A stretch of 64,000 nt of DNA, from NCBI GenBank assembly GCA_039096225.1, contig JBBPEB010000005.1, positions 939,501 through 1,003,500 on the forward strand. The letters run 5' to 3'. This DNA is from Blastocystis sp. Blastoise. Its lineage: Eukaryota; Sar; Bigyra; Opalinata; Blastocystidae. Positions 21,624 through 33,392 of the stretch are shown one piece after another (the stretch's first letter is position 1; the number at the start of each line of letters is the position of its first letter). The position numbers and the translations under genes were made by a program. A model generated the notes under the pieces. That model did no database searches, had not been told where the DNA came from, and saw only the letters and a program-made list of their open reading frames with translations.

Positions 21624-23252
21624 ATGCAAAGTTGTATATTAGGAATGCCAAGTCCTGGTACTTTTGGTATGAATTTAATTTCAACTGGAAAAGAATATAG
21701 GCGATATAATACACAACCATTACATAAAATGGATCAATATAATCCAATATTTCATGAAATAGGTCCAAATTCATCTATGCCTGTGTCTACTTTAGAAAGT
21801 AAAGAAATACATGATGGTAAAGAAGATGATTATGTAGATCGTTCTAAAACATTTGGTAAAGATGCTGTTCCACAAGGAAATGGTGCTTTAATTCGTGCTA
21901 GAGCAGCAGGTAAAGGTGTAATGAAAGCAGCTGGTCCAGAAGAAGATAAAATAGATGGTGAAGATCGTCAATATAAAGTATTAAATCCATGTAAACCAAG
22001 ACGTAAATCTGGTAGAGGTATTATTCCAAATAAATCAGAAATCAATAAATTAGAGAATAATCAAGGTTCTGGTATTGGTGATGCAATTAAAAATAAAGTA
22101 AAAGATATGTATCAACGAAATGTATTAGATATAAGAGATGCTATTGTAGATAAAAAAGCTAATAGAAAAGCTCGTGATGCATTAGCTATTTTAGCTCAAT
22201 ATGTTGGTGACGGTCATCATGATCTTGATGATGAATTCAAAAGATTCTATGAACATAAAATTAAACGTGGTGGAAAGATTCCTATATCTGTTGCTTCAGC
22301 AATTATGAATGCAATTAAAAATAAGAAAATGATTAATAATCCAAAATTAAGAAGAATGTTAAGACCCTCTATTATACCAAAATATATAGATTTAGATTCA
22401 GCTCAAAGTGGTGATGGTATATTAAGAGTTAAAAGAGGTGGTGGATTCTGGAGTGGAGTTATGAACTATGCACCAGCTCTTTTAGGTGTAGTTGATAAGG
22501 GTATGGATTCTTTTGCTAAAGGTAGAAAAGCTTATTATGATACACATTTGGCACAACAATCAAGTGAATTAAATGATATGGAATTTGAAATGGAAAAATT
22601 AAAACGTCAACAAGCATTAAATGAAATGAAAAAACAAATAGGTTCAGGAAATACAATAAATAAAATGTTTGAAGGATATTATGATGTAGCTGATGAAATG
22701 CAAGATGCTCTTGATGAAGATGATAGACTACATCCACAACCCGTTGTTCAACCTCCACCACCTCCACAACAACAAGTTGATCGACCTCCTCAATCTCAAC
22801 CTCCTCAACCTTATAAACCCATGTCTCGTGATGAACAAAGTTATTATTATAAGATTTATGGTTTCCCTCAAAATGATAAAGAGAAAGTCGATAGAAAATG
22901 GAAAGAAGATGAAAGGGATAAACGAATAGCTGCAAGAAGAGCTAAACGTAGAGGTTATGGTGGTCGAGTTAAATTAAGTAAAGCAGAATTCTTAGAACGA
23001 ATGAGAAGAGGAAAAGAAGCTAAAAAGAAAAGAGGTGGTGATTTGAATCCATTAGTATCATTTTATACAGATTTTATAATACCTGCAGGAGTGGCACGAA
23101 AAAAACGTAAAATACAAGAGGCTGATTTAAAACAATTACAAATTATAAAACAGAAAATAGATAATAATGAAACATTAAATACAGGTGACGAATTGTTCTG
23201 GAAAAAAAAGAAGTATATGTTATCAAAAAACTCAGGGGAGGGGATCTGGTAA
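21624..23252 (+). CDS. Basic GG-rich virion-type protein, 542 aa (element A)
   Basis: Six residues shorter than the element B product because of an indel in the proline-rich linker (around residues 385-400). This indel is the 18-bp offset between the two elements. It ends 32 nt before the protease ATG. An A_AAA_AAG heptamer lies near its 3' end (23204-23210). Confidence 0.6.
   Translation: MQSCILGMPSPGTFGMNLISTGKEYRRYNTQPLHKMDQYNPIFHEIGPNSSMPVSTLESKEIHDGKEDDYVDRSKTFGKDAVPQGNGALIRARAAGKGVMKAAGPEEDKIDGEDRQYKVLNPCKPRRKSGRGIIPNKSEINKLENNQGSGIGDAIKNKVKDMYQRNVLDIRDAIVDKKANRKARDALAILAQYVGDGHHDLDDEFKRFYEHKIKRGGKIPISVASAIMNAIKNKKMINNPKLRRMLRPSIIPKYIDLDSAQSGDGILRVKRGGGFWSGVMNYAPALLGVVDKGMDSFAKGRKAYYDTHLAQQSSELNDMEFEMEKLKRQQALNEMKKQIGSGNTINKMFEGYYDVADEMQDALDEDDRLHPQPVVQPPPPPQQQVDRPPQSQPPQPYKPMSRDEQSYYYKIYGFPQNDKEKVDRKWKEDERDKRIAARRAKRRGYGGRVKLSKAEFLERMRRGKEAKKKRGGDLNPLVSFYTDFIIPAGVARKKRKIQEADLKQLQIIKQKIDNNETLNTGDELFWKKKKYMLSKNSGEGIW
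23204..23210 (+). other. Possible -1 frameshift site at virion protein/protease boundary (element A)
   Basis: A run of eight A followed by G, read in the zero frame as A_AAA_AAG, lies 14 codons before the stop of the 542-aa gene. The -1 frame is open from here into the protease gene and encodes a linker with an LRGGDL motif. The same arrangement is in element B at 39322-39329 (complement). A-runs are common in this AT-rich DNA, so this is only suggestive. Confidence 0.35.
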
Positions 23253-23284
23253 AGAGTAAAGATGAAAAACTTATTCAAAATTCA

Positions 23285-23818
23285 ATGAATTGCGATAATC
23301 CTATTATATCTGATAAAACTCGTCATGTTACTCCTAGATCCCCTGATAATTTCAAACAAACTCTATCTCAATATTGTAATATACCAAATTCTTTAATATC
23401 TCAATTATATAATTATGCTTATTTAAATAAACCTACCTCTTCTGTTGCTTGTGATCGTGCTGAAAATGTTATGAAACAATTAAATAAAACGAATTCTCAA
23501 TCTTATAATTATTATAATAGTTATGATGATTTTGAACAAAATATAGATCAAGATCAAACTAAATTTAATATGATCTTTCATGAAAGTCCTAGTGATCCTT
23601 ATAATGGTCATTTTGAAGCTGTTATTTATAATGGTAATAAAAACATAGAACACTATTCATCATTAGGAAATGAACCTACTTTTTCAAAATCATTTATTCA
23701 AAATCATAATATTCAATATAATCCTATTCAACACCAAAAAACTACAAGTAATGCAAATGGTTGCTTTTATTATTCTTTACTTTATTTACTTTCTAATGGA
23801 AATCTTATGCCTTGTTAA
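23285..23818 (+). CDS. Adenain-like cysteine protease, 177 aa (element A)
   Basis: Same length as the product of 38713-39246 with two substitutions (E/K near residue 130, L/I near 169). Candidate catalytic residues H109 and C160 are kept. The start is ATG 23285. Confidence 0.55.
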   Translation: MNCDNPIISDKTRHVTPRSPDNFKQTLSQYCNIPNSLISQLYNYAYLNKPTSSVACDRAENVMKQLNKTNSQSYNYYNSYDDFEQNIDQDQTKFNMIFHESPSDPYNGHFEAVIYNGNKNIEHYSSLGNEPTFSKSFIQNHNIQYNPIQHQKTTSNANGCFYYSLLYLLSNGNLMPC

Positions 23819-23822
23819 AACC

Positions 23823-23840
23823 TTCTAGAATATTCTAGAA
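23823..23840. promoter_or_regulatory. Four-unit heat-shock element upstream of 51-aa gene (element A)
   Basis: TTC-GAA-TTC-GAA at 5-bp spacing, directly after the protease stop and 65 nt before the ATG at 23905. Confidence 0.65.
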
Positions 23841-23904
23841 TCTTTAATTTATTATATTAATATTTTGTATAATTAATTTGTTTTGTTTAATATTTAATAC
23901 TATT

Positions 23905-24060
23905 ATGACAAAGAAACGATTTGGCAATTACTACTTAGATCGTAGTGCAGAAACTTTAGAGAATGTAAATGAAATACTGTCAGTTATTGAAATTGTTCTT
24001 ATTATTATATATATTTTACTTTACTTTTATATGTCCAAGAAACGTTCTAGAACATTCTAG
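23905..24060 (+). CDS. 51-aa small membrane protein (element A)
   Basis: ATG at 23905. A charged N-terminus is followed by one strongly hydrophobic segment (about residues 23-42, rich in I, L, V and Y) and a basic tail. Its stop codon lies within the next heat-shock-element array. A single-pass membrane protein is inferred. Confidence 0.55.
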   Translation: MTKKRFGNYYLDRSAETLENVNEILSVIEIVLIIIYILLYFYMSKKRSRTF

Positions 24061-24067
24061 AACATTC
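24045..24067. promoter_or_regulatory. Five-unit heat-shock element upstream of 124-aa gene (element A)
   Basis: TTC-GAA-TTC-GAA-TTC at 5-bp spacing, overlapping the last codons and stop of the 51-aa gene; about 96 nt before the ATG at 24163. Confidence 0.7.
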
Positions 24068-24162
24068 ATTTTGAACTGGCTCTATTTGTAGAATCTTTAA
24101 TTTATTATATTAGTGTTTTATATAATTAATTTGTTTTGTTTAATCATTGGTTAATTTTAATA

Positions 24163-24537
24163 ATGAACAAGAAATATCTTAGTTATTCTTATTTTTGTCG
24201 TGTGATGAAGAATCTAAAAGAAGAAGGAATTAAATCCAAAAAGAATGAAATAGCGAATCTATTAGAACAATTTTTAAATAATAATAACAACAAAAATCTT
24301 AGTGATTTGCAATTGAGTTATTGTAGAAATATGTTACTTTATATAGATGATCCTGTGATTCATCAACGTCTTGAAATGTTATTGGATAAACAATATATGA
24401 AGAATGAGAATCAATATCAAGATGATAAGAATCTTATTCAACCCAATAATATGTTTATGCCAACTATGAAAAGTAATCAACAACAAAATCAATATCAAAA
24501 TAATAATAATAATCTATCTTTCTTACCTTTTAATTAA
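24163..24537 (+). CDS. 124-aa protein of unknown function (element A)
   Basis: Identical to the product of 37994-38368. The N-terminal 80 residues are predicted mostly helical and basic; the C-terminus is Asn/Gln-rich. It converges on the recombinase gene. Confidence 0.55.
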   Translation: MNKKYLSYSYFCRVMKNLKEEGIKSKKNEIANLLEQFLNNNNNKNLSDLQLSYCRNMLLYIDDPVIHQRLEMLLDKQYMKNENQYQDDKNLIQPNNMFMPTMKSNQQQNQYQNNNNNLSFLPFN

Positions 24538-24610
24538 TTTTTATATCCTTTTATTACTAGTTGTTTAGTTATATTCAAAATTAAAGCAAAACAAACATGA
24601 AAACATAAAA

Positions 24611-25546
24611 TTATTCAATTAATTTTTTAAATAAATTATTATTTTCTAAAGATACATAAGAATTAATATGTGTATAATCATTATGACATAAAGCAGAAGC
24701 AGAATTTTCTATATCTTGGAATGTATTGGTTGTAGTTGTAGCATATAATTTTCTTAATGCATTAATGGTTAATTTTGGATGGATTTGTTTTAAATGCTTA
24801 TTCACAAACCAATCAAATGCTTTAGTAGTAAATCCAGTTCTTACAGAAGATTCAAATATAAATTTACGATTTGGATTTCTTTTTAAGAGTAATTCTAGAT
24901 CTTCAATCAATTCTTTTGGTGCATCTAATTGAATTGTAGAGTATTTACCAGCAGTTTTATAATCATTTAATAGAATAGAACCAGTATGTTTCTCTTTATC
25001 ATAAACAATATAATTCTTATGAATAGCTGGATCAATAGTATCTTCTGGTGATAGAATGAATAATTGAGCATAATCAGCACGAGCAGGAGGAAGATAGGAG
25101 TAAAAATCTAATATTAATCGTAATGGATTATAATTTTCTAATTTATCGTGATATTCATGTAAATATGGAGTCGTAATACCATCTTTAATAAGATCTTGAA
25201 TTAAAGTACGTTTCTTATTATCCAGATATTTTTCATACATTGAATTGATAATCACATAAAATTCACACCATTTATTTAAAATACCTTCTTTATTTAATGA
25301 AGAAACATTACGTATAATAAATAAAATCAATTCACATAACGATTTCATTGGACTAATTTTGATTTTACGTTCATTTACCATATAATCCATGAATGAATAA
25401 GGATTCTTTAAGAATTCTGAGAACTTTTTAAATGGTAATGGGAAAATATATAAATTGAAATAATTGGTTAAACGTTTTTTCCAAATATCAGAATAATTTG
25501 AATTCTGTATAACCAAAAGATACTTGTCATAATTTGTATTTTTCAT
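24611..25546 (-). CDS. Tyrosine recombinase/integrase, 311 aa (element A)
   Basis: Identical to the product of 36985-37920. ATG at 25546 is chosen; the frame extends four codons further only to a TTG. The gene reads inwards from the TIR end. Confidence 0.78.
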   Translation of the reverse strand: MKNTNYDKYLLVIQNSNYSDIWKKRLTNYFNLYIFPLPFKKFSEFLKNPYSFMDYMVNERKIKISPMKSLCELILFIIRNVSSLNKEGILNKWCEFYVIINSMYEKYLDNKKRTLIQDLIKDGITTPYLHEYHDKLENYNPLRLILDFYSYLPPARADYAQLFILSPEDTIDPAIHKNYIVYDKEKHTGSILLNDYKTAGKYSTIQLDAPKELIEDLELLLKRNPNRKFIFESSVRTGFTTKAFDWFVNKHLKQIHPKLTINALRKLYATTTTNTFQDIENSASALCHNDYTHINSYVSLENNNLFKKLIE

Positions 25547-25634
25547 TGATTTTCTCAAGTAGAATCTCTAAAACTTCTATTTTCAAAAGAATAATACATA
25601 AGAAAATCAAAATAAAATATCTAAGATTCTCATG

Positions 25635-25682
25635 TTCTCGAATGTTCTAGAAGTTTCGAGAATGTTCTAGAATATTCTAGAA
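25635..25682. promoter_or_regulatory. Heat-shock-element array upstream of recombinase (element A)
   Basis: Ten perfect alternating TTC/GAA units, 89 nt from the recombinase ATG; the same array stands in element B at 36849-36896. Confidence 0.85.
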
Positions 25683-25685
25683 AAT

Positions 25686-25830
25686 TGATATACATGCCGC
25701 CACCTAAAACCACTGGAACACAATTAGTTTTCCCAGTTTCCCCAATATAATTATGTTTTTGTGTTCCAAAATCCCTCATTTTTACATTTTTAAGCAATCT
25801 GATTGGACAATTCACGATGACGCATCCTAT
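25686..25830. promoter_or_regulatory. A-specific 145-bp segment with CCAAT and TGACG motifs
   Basis: Lies between the recombinase HSE array and the TIR and is missing from both ends of element B. It contains CTGATTGGA followed about 13 nt later by GATGACGC. The bidirectional promoter (CTGATTGGAT ... GATGACGACG, 19911-19957) has the same pairing. It may be an ancestral upstream activator that B has lost. Confidence 0.45.
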
Positions 25831-26543
25831 TTCCATAACGGTCACCCTTGTTTCCAAAAGTCTCTCGTTATAATCGTGGTGGTGGGTACATCTTTTTACA
25901 AGACCACACCACCACCAGCTTTTCTTTCACCCACTATAAATACATACCTTGATCACTTTACTCTTTTTATATAATTTTTTTTATGATTATCATGACTTTT
26001 TATATTATTTATTGATCACTATACATACATTTTTATTTTTATATATTCCCGTGATTATTTCTATTATTTCTTTTTAGATAGAACCATCCATTTCATCTTT
26101 TCTCTATATAAAGGGAGGGTCGGGGTGTGTGTTTATTTAGCACATTCTGTGCTTCTTTTCGTATTTCTTTCTGTATTCCCGTGATTATTTTACTCACTTT
26201 ACCAACGATGGAGCCATTTCCCATGAATATTCCCTGTAAAGGGGAGGGTGTGAGTGTGTATTTTATTTCTTTTATGATTACTATGAGTTTCTCCTTGATC
26301 ACTTTACGTTTCACGTTGGAATCGGAACACAAATAAATTAAAAATAAATAAACATGGGAAAAAATAAATACACACACACACTACCCTACACTCCCATGGT
26401 TATTTTACTTCAGAAATGTTAATAATTCTTCCGTCGAGAACAAAAAGGGGGGATGTCTTCCCCGCTTATGGCTGCGCGCGTCGCGCAGACTCTATGCGGG
26501 GTTTGCATACCCCCCTTCTGCAGTTCGAAGAACGGAAGAATTA
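25831..26543. repeat. Terminal inverted repeat of element A (recombinase end)
   Basis: About 713 bp, matching the two TIRs of element B with few differences. Internal short repeats include TGATCAC(T) and CCCGTGATTATTT, two to three times each, as might be found in an origin. A 94-codon frame across it is open in all three TIRs but lacks a convincing ATG and is not called as a gene. Confidence 0.8.
26423..26543. repeat. Nested terminal palindrome of element A
   Basis: About 121 nt with outer arms TAATTCTTCCGT / ACGGAAGAATTA. Nested inside are GAAC/GTTC, a G-run pairing with a C-run, CCCCGC/GCGGGG, and an innermost CTGCGCG-CGT-CGCGCAG hairpin. One extra C in the C-run distinguishes it from the B copies. 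Confidence 0.75.
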
Positions 26544-28993
26544 ATAAAATTTAAATATATATAAATAAATGAACATAAACAATTTTATATATACATAAAT
26601 AAGTATATATATATATACTGAAACATTAATATATTTCTCTATATCACTAAAACTTCTTTCTTTTTCTCCTTCTTCATTTCTATTTCTTCTTTATTTTATC
26701 TATATATATATATATATCAGTTAGTTTAAAATAAAATAAATTAGTAATTAATAATTTCCAAGACCTTTATATACCTAATTATATACATTAATTCTTAATA
26801 TAAAAATATAAAGAAAATTCACGGGAATAAGATCTATATATAAATAGATATATTATTTTAAATATTTTGTTAAAAAAAAACATATATATATATATATATA
26901 TAAATTTCTCTACTAATAAAAAATTATGATATAATAAGAATAACATTATATACTATAGAACAAATAGTAGTACCAGAAAGTATACAATATAAGTTATCTT
27001 GAGTATTTAAAAAGGAATAATAGATTCTAACACTATATATACTTATATAAAAATAAATATAGACAAATATATATACATATATATAGAATAGTAGCTAAAT
27101 AATAATAATAATAATTATATATATATACATATCTTTACTTGTTTTATAGACATAATATACACTTATTGTAAACTTCATTTTTCTTTTAAAAAAGAATAAA
27201 TAAATTTAACTATATATATATTATAATAAAAATCAATAAAGATATATTAATTATGATATATATACTTATATGTATAATTTTGAGTTTTTATTTTTTTCAT
27301 ATCATAACTTATTTAATACTCAATAAATGTATATAATATTTCTTTGATACATTCATAAAATATAGCTATAGATAGAGAGAGATATAATAATAATTTTATT
27401 GTATATAGTAATATAAAATGTTATATATAAAGAATAATAATAGTAATATTTCTTTTAATAATATACATAATAGTATCTTAAATCATATAAAAATAATTAA
27501 CTAGAAGAAGAAGATGTTTTTGTTTGCTCATTATAACTTATTTATCATCTTCTTTTAATGATATTCAGCTAATTATAATAGCTATATATAATAATATAAA
27601 TATTTAAAAATATTATAAATAAAAATATACGTTTATAATAATGTAATTACTCTATATAATTCCCAAATAAATTCATATCTTTATAAACAATAAAAATATA
27701 TAAATAAACACAATCTTATTATAATTGATACACGTCTATCTATATCTATATTTCTATCTATCTATATAATACAAATAGTAATAATAAAAATAAATAAATA
27801 GAATAAAAGTATTACTAGTAATAAATACATATATACTTTTCTATTAGTATCTATGCCTTACTATTCTATATAAAAACTTCAATCTATAATGCAGTACATA
27901 TCCATATAGTGTATCTAAAGGAATAAGAAAAGATGATATCAATCTATGTCAAATAAAGAAGAAAGATATTCACCAAAATCCATCATTATATCATCATAAC
28001 AATAACATCTTTTTCATCATTTTTAAAAGATAAAGATAATAGGATACCTATATATGATATTCCTAGTAACTGATAATAAACTATTTTTTTATATAAATAC
28101 AGAGAATCTAACACTTAAACAACTCGATTCTTATTATATTCATCAGGAAGAGAAACAATAAGAAAAAATACAGGTTTGACCAAGAGAGAGACTTAAGAAC
28201 CAATTGAAGATCTATATAAACTATCTATTAATAGAAATATATTAATCATACCTTATAAACCAAGAAATTGAAAACCTTATATACTCTCTCAACTTCTATT
28301 ACATACTATTTAAAACTATATATATATAATAGTTTATTATACAATAATATGATTTAAATGTATATAAGTATTATATATATATACAAAAAAAGATTAATTC
28401 ATATAAAGATATTTACTAATAAATTTATTCTCCAAATCGTTATTATTATTAGGAATAAAAACATTTATATCTTTACTGATGAGAATAACATAAAATTATC
28501 TACTTCTTATTATCCTGAAGAACTATATATAGATAATATAGATTAATATATAATAATATATAGAATAATAATAAACAATATAATAATAATATATATGTAT
28601 AAAATATATATATATAATAATATATTTAATAATAGATATACACATAATTATATATATATATATCACGAAGATTCTAATAATCAACATAATAATAGACTTC
28701 TTCATTAATTATCATTTATTATATCCTTCTATAGATATAGATATATAATAAATATATTATAGTATACTATATTATTTCTATTAAATTATATATATATATA
28801 TATATACCATATTATAACGGAAACAAGTAGTAATAACCTCTATTCTATATTCATAAGGATTAAGTCTCAATATTCTAATAGAATTCAATGCCTATATATA
28901 TAATTTGATTTTTTTTACATATTTTTAAAATAAATATATAAAATATATATATATATTAAAAAAGAATAAAAATAATAATAAAATATATATATA
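26544..28993. other. AT-rich spacer, no gene seen
   Basis: 2.45 kb of extremely AT-rich DNA with many TATATA runs between element A and Helitron copy 2. Frames are short and low-complexity (I, Y, K and N only). I find no RNA gene or convincing exon. It is not repeated elsewhere in the window and is probably host DNA. Confidence 0.55.
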
Positions 28994-29162
28994 CTAGGGT
29001 CACGCCGCAGGTCCGGGGCCTAACGGCACCGGACCGCGGCTGCAAAGAATAATAACAGTTTGGCTTTTATTTTCTTTTTTTTCATTATTATCTATTATAT
29101 ATAATATATAATATATATTATATACTATATATTATATATTATATATATTATTTTATTAACAC

Positions 29163-29230
29163 TTCTTATACTCTATATGGAGAGTAATAATCATTTGTTG
29201 ATTATAATCAGGTTCAATTCCTGATATAAT
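29163..29230 (+). ncRNA. Degenerate tRNA-like element (Helitron copy 2, first)
   Basis: Counterpart of 6911-6980. The T arm TCAGG-TTCAATT-CCTGA (29208-29224) and D-like arm are intact, but the 3' acceptor strand has changed and no longer pairs with TTCTTAT. This argues that only the B-box region is constrained, or that this copy is decaying. Confidence 0.4.
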
Positions 29231-30522
29231 TATTAAATTGATCATTTGAATAGTATCTGAAAAACTAAAAACAATACTTAAAAAAATGAGAAACCCTTTT
29301 TGAATCATTATATTTGTTATTTATTATTTTAAAAATATATATTGTATTTATAAATAGTTAAGTTACTATTTTAATTATTATGGAGTTTCTAAAGCTAATA
29401 AATTTAGAAATGGCTCACAATGTTAAGTATTGAAAGTCATTATTATGTAAAATCATTTTAAATAGATTATAATAAGGTAGTTTACACTTTCTTTAATCAT
29501 TTCATAAAACCAAAACCCATTTAACACAACAAAGTCAACATTCATTTTCACTTTAACGACTTAAACACATAGTTTTAGAATTAATATTAATAAAGTCACT
29601 TTAAATAGCATTTCTATACATAAAGGTGTCAACAATATCGGTTTTAGAGAGACTTCACCATTTTGATATCCAGTGTATCAAAATAGTTTTAAACATAACT
29701 TTCACACAATATAGATCTCATTGTGTTATATATTAATTAAAATTTGATGTCTTGAATCTCTGATATAGAGACCCTTTTTTATACATTTTGAAAAGTTGAC
29801 ACACTTAAAGTTAATTTAAAAAGCTAACATTTACACACTATACTCAGCATAACTCTATAAACACGTTAATAACGATTTTAACACTCTTTATAAGCCTTTT
29901 ACATTTGGTCATACACTTTGTCAAGTGTATTTCTGTCCCTCGTTTTGATATAGTTTAAAACATAAATTATAGTTTGATAAATAAAATGTTTCGTATTGAA
30001 TCGCATCCTCCTAAAACTTATTATTATATTTTTTTTAAATAAAACCCTTTAAACTTGTTTTTAAAAGTCAGTACTTTCATATTATAACAAAAACACAGTT
30101 TTAAACAAACAGACAAACTCTTTTAAATTTTTAGACAACTCAAACACATTTTTAATTCACTTGTGAAAAATAAAATTATTTTAATTTTTTACATGTTGTA
30201 GAGTGCATGCTATTTTATATTAAACAATTTTTAGAATTTTTAATCTCTTAGTTGAAGAGCCTATTTTTTAACATTTATTAATTTTTACAATTTTACATAT
30301 AATAAACTATATAAAAAAAGTATGTGGAGGATTCAAAACTTAATAATAAGTCAATTATTGATATGATTACATTGGTGAGTCTATATAGAATTAGATGAGA
30401 TCAATAAATGTTTTAATTAAATTAAATACAAAGATTAAAATGATCCATACTATTAATATTAACTAATTTAACAATTGTTTTAATAGTCAACAATTAAAAT
30501 TAAAAAACAAAGCAAAAAAACA

Positions 30523-30553
<31 letters not shown>

Positions 30554-30699
30554 CAAAGTATTATATTAAATAAGTAAATATAGATTAGCTAAAGCTAAAC
30601 AAAGTAAATAAATAGATATATAAAGAAAGAAAATATAAATAAAAAATAATAAGCAAAAGAAAAAGAAAATTAAAAAAATAAAAACATTCTAAGTATACC

Positions 30700-31800
30700 C
30701 ATCATATTAGAAAAGCCTAAAAAATAAAAGACATATATATATATATATATATAAGAGATATAATAATAAATATATGATATATATATATACCTTTAAGTAT
30801 TAGAGACCTATCCACACTATCACCTATATAGATAAAGATATATATATAAAAGATACATTATAATAAATATATGTAATATATATATATACCTTTAGATATA
30901 TTTCTATTTATAAGAATAAACATTATCATCATGATGATAGTATTCCAAATTAGATGGTACACCTATATATAATAAATGATTGAGATAATAATAATAATAT
31001 ACATGAATAAACAATAAATATATATATATATATACCTTCTAAAGAAGGAACAGAAGAATAACCATGATATCATAACTGAGTTGAACAACCTATATATGAA
31101 CAAATTAGTATTAATAAAATAAAAAGAAATTAAAAAATAAAGAAATATGAATATACCTGTATCATTACCTATAATAGAAGACTCGATCAGAATAGAAGGA
31201 CCTATATATAAATAATAAATAAAAATAAACTAAATTAAATTTAAAAAATAGACATACCTTAATTATTAACACCTTCAGCAACCACACACACAACAATAAA
31301 AGAACCTATAAAGAAACAGTAATAGACAAATAATAAATAAAAAAATAATAATAATAAATGAATGACAATATATATATATACCTTTAATACCATAGGAACA
31401 GTCTACCTGATCACCAACAACATCAGCAGCAGTATTGAAAACATCAGAAGAACCTTCAACACTACACAGATATCTTCATCTACACCACTGTTTACATGCA
31501 CAACAACTGAAGAACCTTCAATACCATAAGAGGAACCTATATCTACGTAAACAGAACCATTAGCATCATTTAAAGCAACAGAAGAACCTTCACAGTTAGC
31601 ATAACAGGCAACACCACAGCCTCCGTATGATACAAATAACATAGAAGAACCTTTAAGACCATCAGAGCAAGTAATACCAAGACCAAGAACATACACAACT
31701 GGATCCTATTGAGTAGAAGAACCTGAAAGTTTTTGAGAAATGTATATTTTTCCATCTACACACTTCGATCTTGACAGCATCATGCCTTCTGAGGCATCTT
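30700..31800 (-). pseudogene. Gly-Ser-Ser exon array, partly intronless (Helitron copy 2)
   Basis: Counterpart of 8436-9660. Five exons are fused without introns between about 31403 and 31740. The more downstream exons (toward 30700) keep their introns. A 1-nt deletion in the exon at 31454-31517, relative to copy 1, breaks the Gly-Ser-Ser frame. The in-frame TAG near the start is shared by both copies. Cys-rich units are encoded, for example around YGGCGVACYANC. The family is not recognised. Confidence 0.5.
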
Positions 31801-32154
31801 AGATAATATTTTAATTATAAAAAATAAGTGTTTTCTCTTAATATAAAAATTGTGTTTATATTTCTACTTTTAAAGAAAAGGGTCTTTTATAAAAATATGC
31901 TTCTTAAAATCTAATAGAAATCAAAAATACCCTTGAGTTTTCATTGATTTATTTACAAAAGTAATAATTGGGTCATTTTCTATTAAAAACATTTATGGTA
32001 CCCAAAAAACATAGTTTTTTACATTTTTTAAATATTTGATTATATTATTTGATTCTGTATATTTTATTTATTTATTTGATATTGTTTTATATTGCATTAT
32101 ATCTATCTATCTATATAGTTATTTATTTATTCAAAATAATACACTTTTTTATAG

Positions 32155-32467
32155 GATTCTCTTGTATTTGTCTTGGTTGTTGTAGTAAAGAGTTCTTGAA
32201 GTGGTCACGGCTATGTGAATTGGATTACTTTGTGTCAGGTATATAATATATATTTATTTTTATAGTATTTGTTTTTTAATTCTCTCATTACTTTGTTTTA
32301 TTTTATATTTTTGTTATCTATATTATTTATTTTGTCTTTTTATATCATTTATTAAATAGTTTTTAATTATTTTTATTCTATAGGAAAGAAAATGTTGTTG
32401 ATGTGTTGTCGTCTTCGTTTTTTCATGTCATTCTTCTTTAGTCTGTGGTTTCAGATTAATCTATTAG
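32155..32467 (+). other. Plus-strand exon pair in Helitron copy 2
   Basis: Exons 32155-32238 and 32384-32467 (84 nt each) are flanked by TATAG and GTATAT. Joined in phase 1 they read open for 56 codons and continue into the following polypyrimidine segment after the next TATAG. Copy 1 has a stop in its first exon. This could be the remains of a captured host gene. Confidence 0.4.
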
Positions 32468-32734
32468 GTATATATTTATATTTTATTTATTATTTTCATT
32501 TTTATTATTTATTATTTATGTTTTTTATTTATTTATTTATGTTTTTTATTTATTTATTTATTATATTTATTTATTTATTTATTATATTTATTTATTATAT
32601 TTATTATATTTATTTATTATATTTATTTATTTATTATATTTATTTATTTATTTATTTATTATATTTATTTATTTATTATTTATTTATTATTTATTTATTT
32701 TTATATGTTTTCTATTATATATAGGTTTTATAGT

Positions 32735-33325
32735 CTTCTTGTTCTTTTTTCTTCTTTCTTCCTTCTTTCTTCTTCATTTTACTTCTTCCTTCTTCCTTAT
32801 CCTTCCTACTTCTTTCTTCCTTCTTTCTTCCTTCTTTCTTCTTCCGTCTTTCTTATCCTTCCTACTTCTTTCTTCCTTCCTTCCTCATCCGTCATTCTTC
32901 CTTCCTTATTCTTCCTTCTTCCTCATCCTACTTACTTCTTCCTTCTTTCTCATCCTTCTTTCTCATCCTTCTTCCGTCTTCCTTATTCTTCCTACTTCCT
33001 TCTTCCTCATCTGGCATTCTTCCTACTTCTTCCTACTTCTTCCTACTTCTTCCTGCTTCATCATTCATCATTTCCTTCTTCCTGCTTCCTTCTTTCTTCT
33101 TTCCCATCCTTGATTCTTCCTTCTTCCTTCTTCCTCATCCTTCATCCTTGTTTTTTCCTTCTTCTTCCTCATTCTTCCTTCTTCCTCATCATTCCTACTT
33201 TTACATCCTTCCTCATTCTTCCTTCTTCCTCATCCTTCCTCATCCTTCCTACTTCATTCTTCCTCATTCTTCATTCTTTCTTCTTTCTTCCTACTTCCTA
33301 CTTCTTTCTTCCTACTTCCTTCATT

Positions 33326-33364
<39 letters not shown>
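32735..33364 (+). repeat. Polypyrimidine tract and (TA)n (Helitron copy 2)
   Basis: About 590 nt of CTTC/CTTCC units, then a TA run of about 36 nt. The 250- and 124-codon frames over it are low-complexity artefacts. Confidence 0.85.
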
Positions 33365-33367
<3 letters not shown>

Positions 33368-33392
33368 ATTATTATTATTATTTATAAACTCC

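Larger units (their letters stand above)
1..26543 (-). mobile_element. Element A: integrated Polinton-like virus/virophage-type genome, left part cut by window edge
   Basis: Collinear, inverted copy of element B. Most positions of the early half pair as x + y = 62549, shifting to 62531 beyond an 18-bp indel in the 542/548-aa gene. It carries one visible TIR (25831-26543) at its recombinase end; the other end lies beyond position 1. It is interrupted by a 6389-bp Helitron inside the 811-aa structural gene, so this copy is damaged. The early half is almost identical to B, while the structural genes are several percent diverged at protein level. Placement among Polinton-like viruses or virophages is inferred from gene content: primase-SF3 helicase, A32/HerA-like ATPase, adenain-like protease, paired capsid-like proteins, tyrosine recombinase, TIRs and about 25 kb size. 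Confidence 0.82.

Noticed and set aside
26544-28993. Short frames in the AT-rich spacer
   Set aside because: They consist of Ile, Tyr, Lys and Asn from TATATA repeats, with no conservation or start context.
31403-31696. A 97-codon minus-strand frame as an ordinary single-exon gene
   Set aside because: It has no ATG start, matches several separate exons of the other Helitron copy, and changes frame at its end through a 1-nt deletion.
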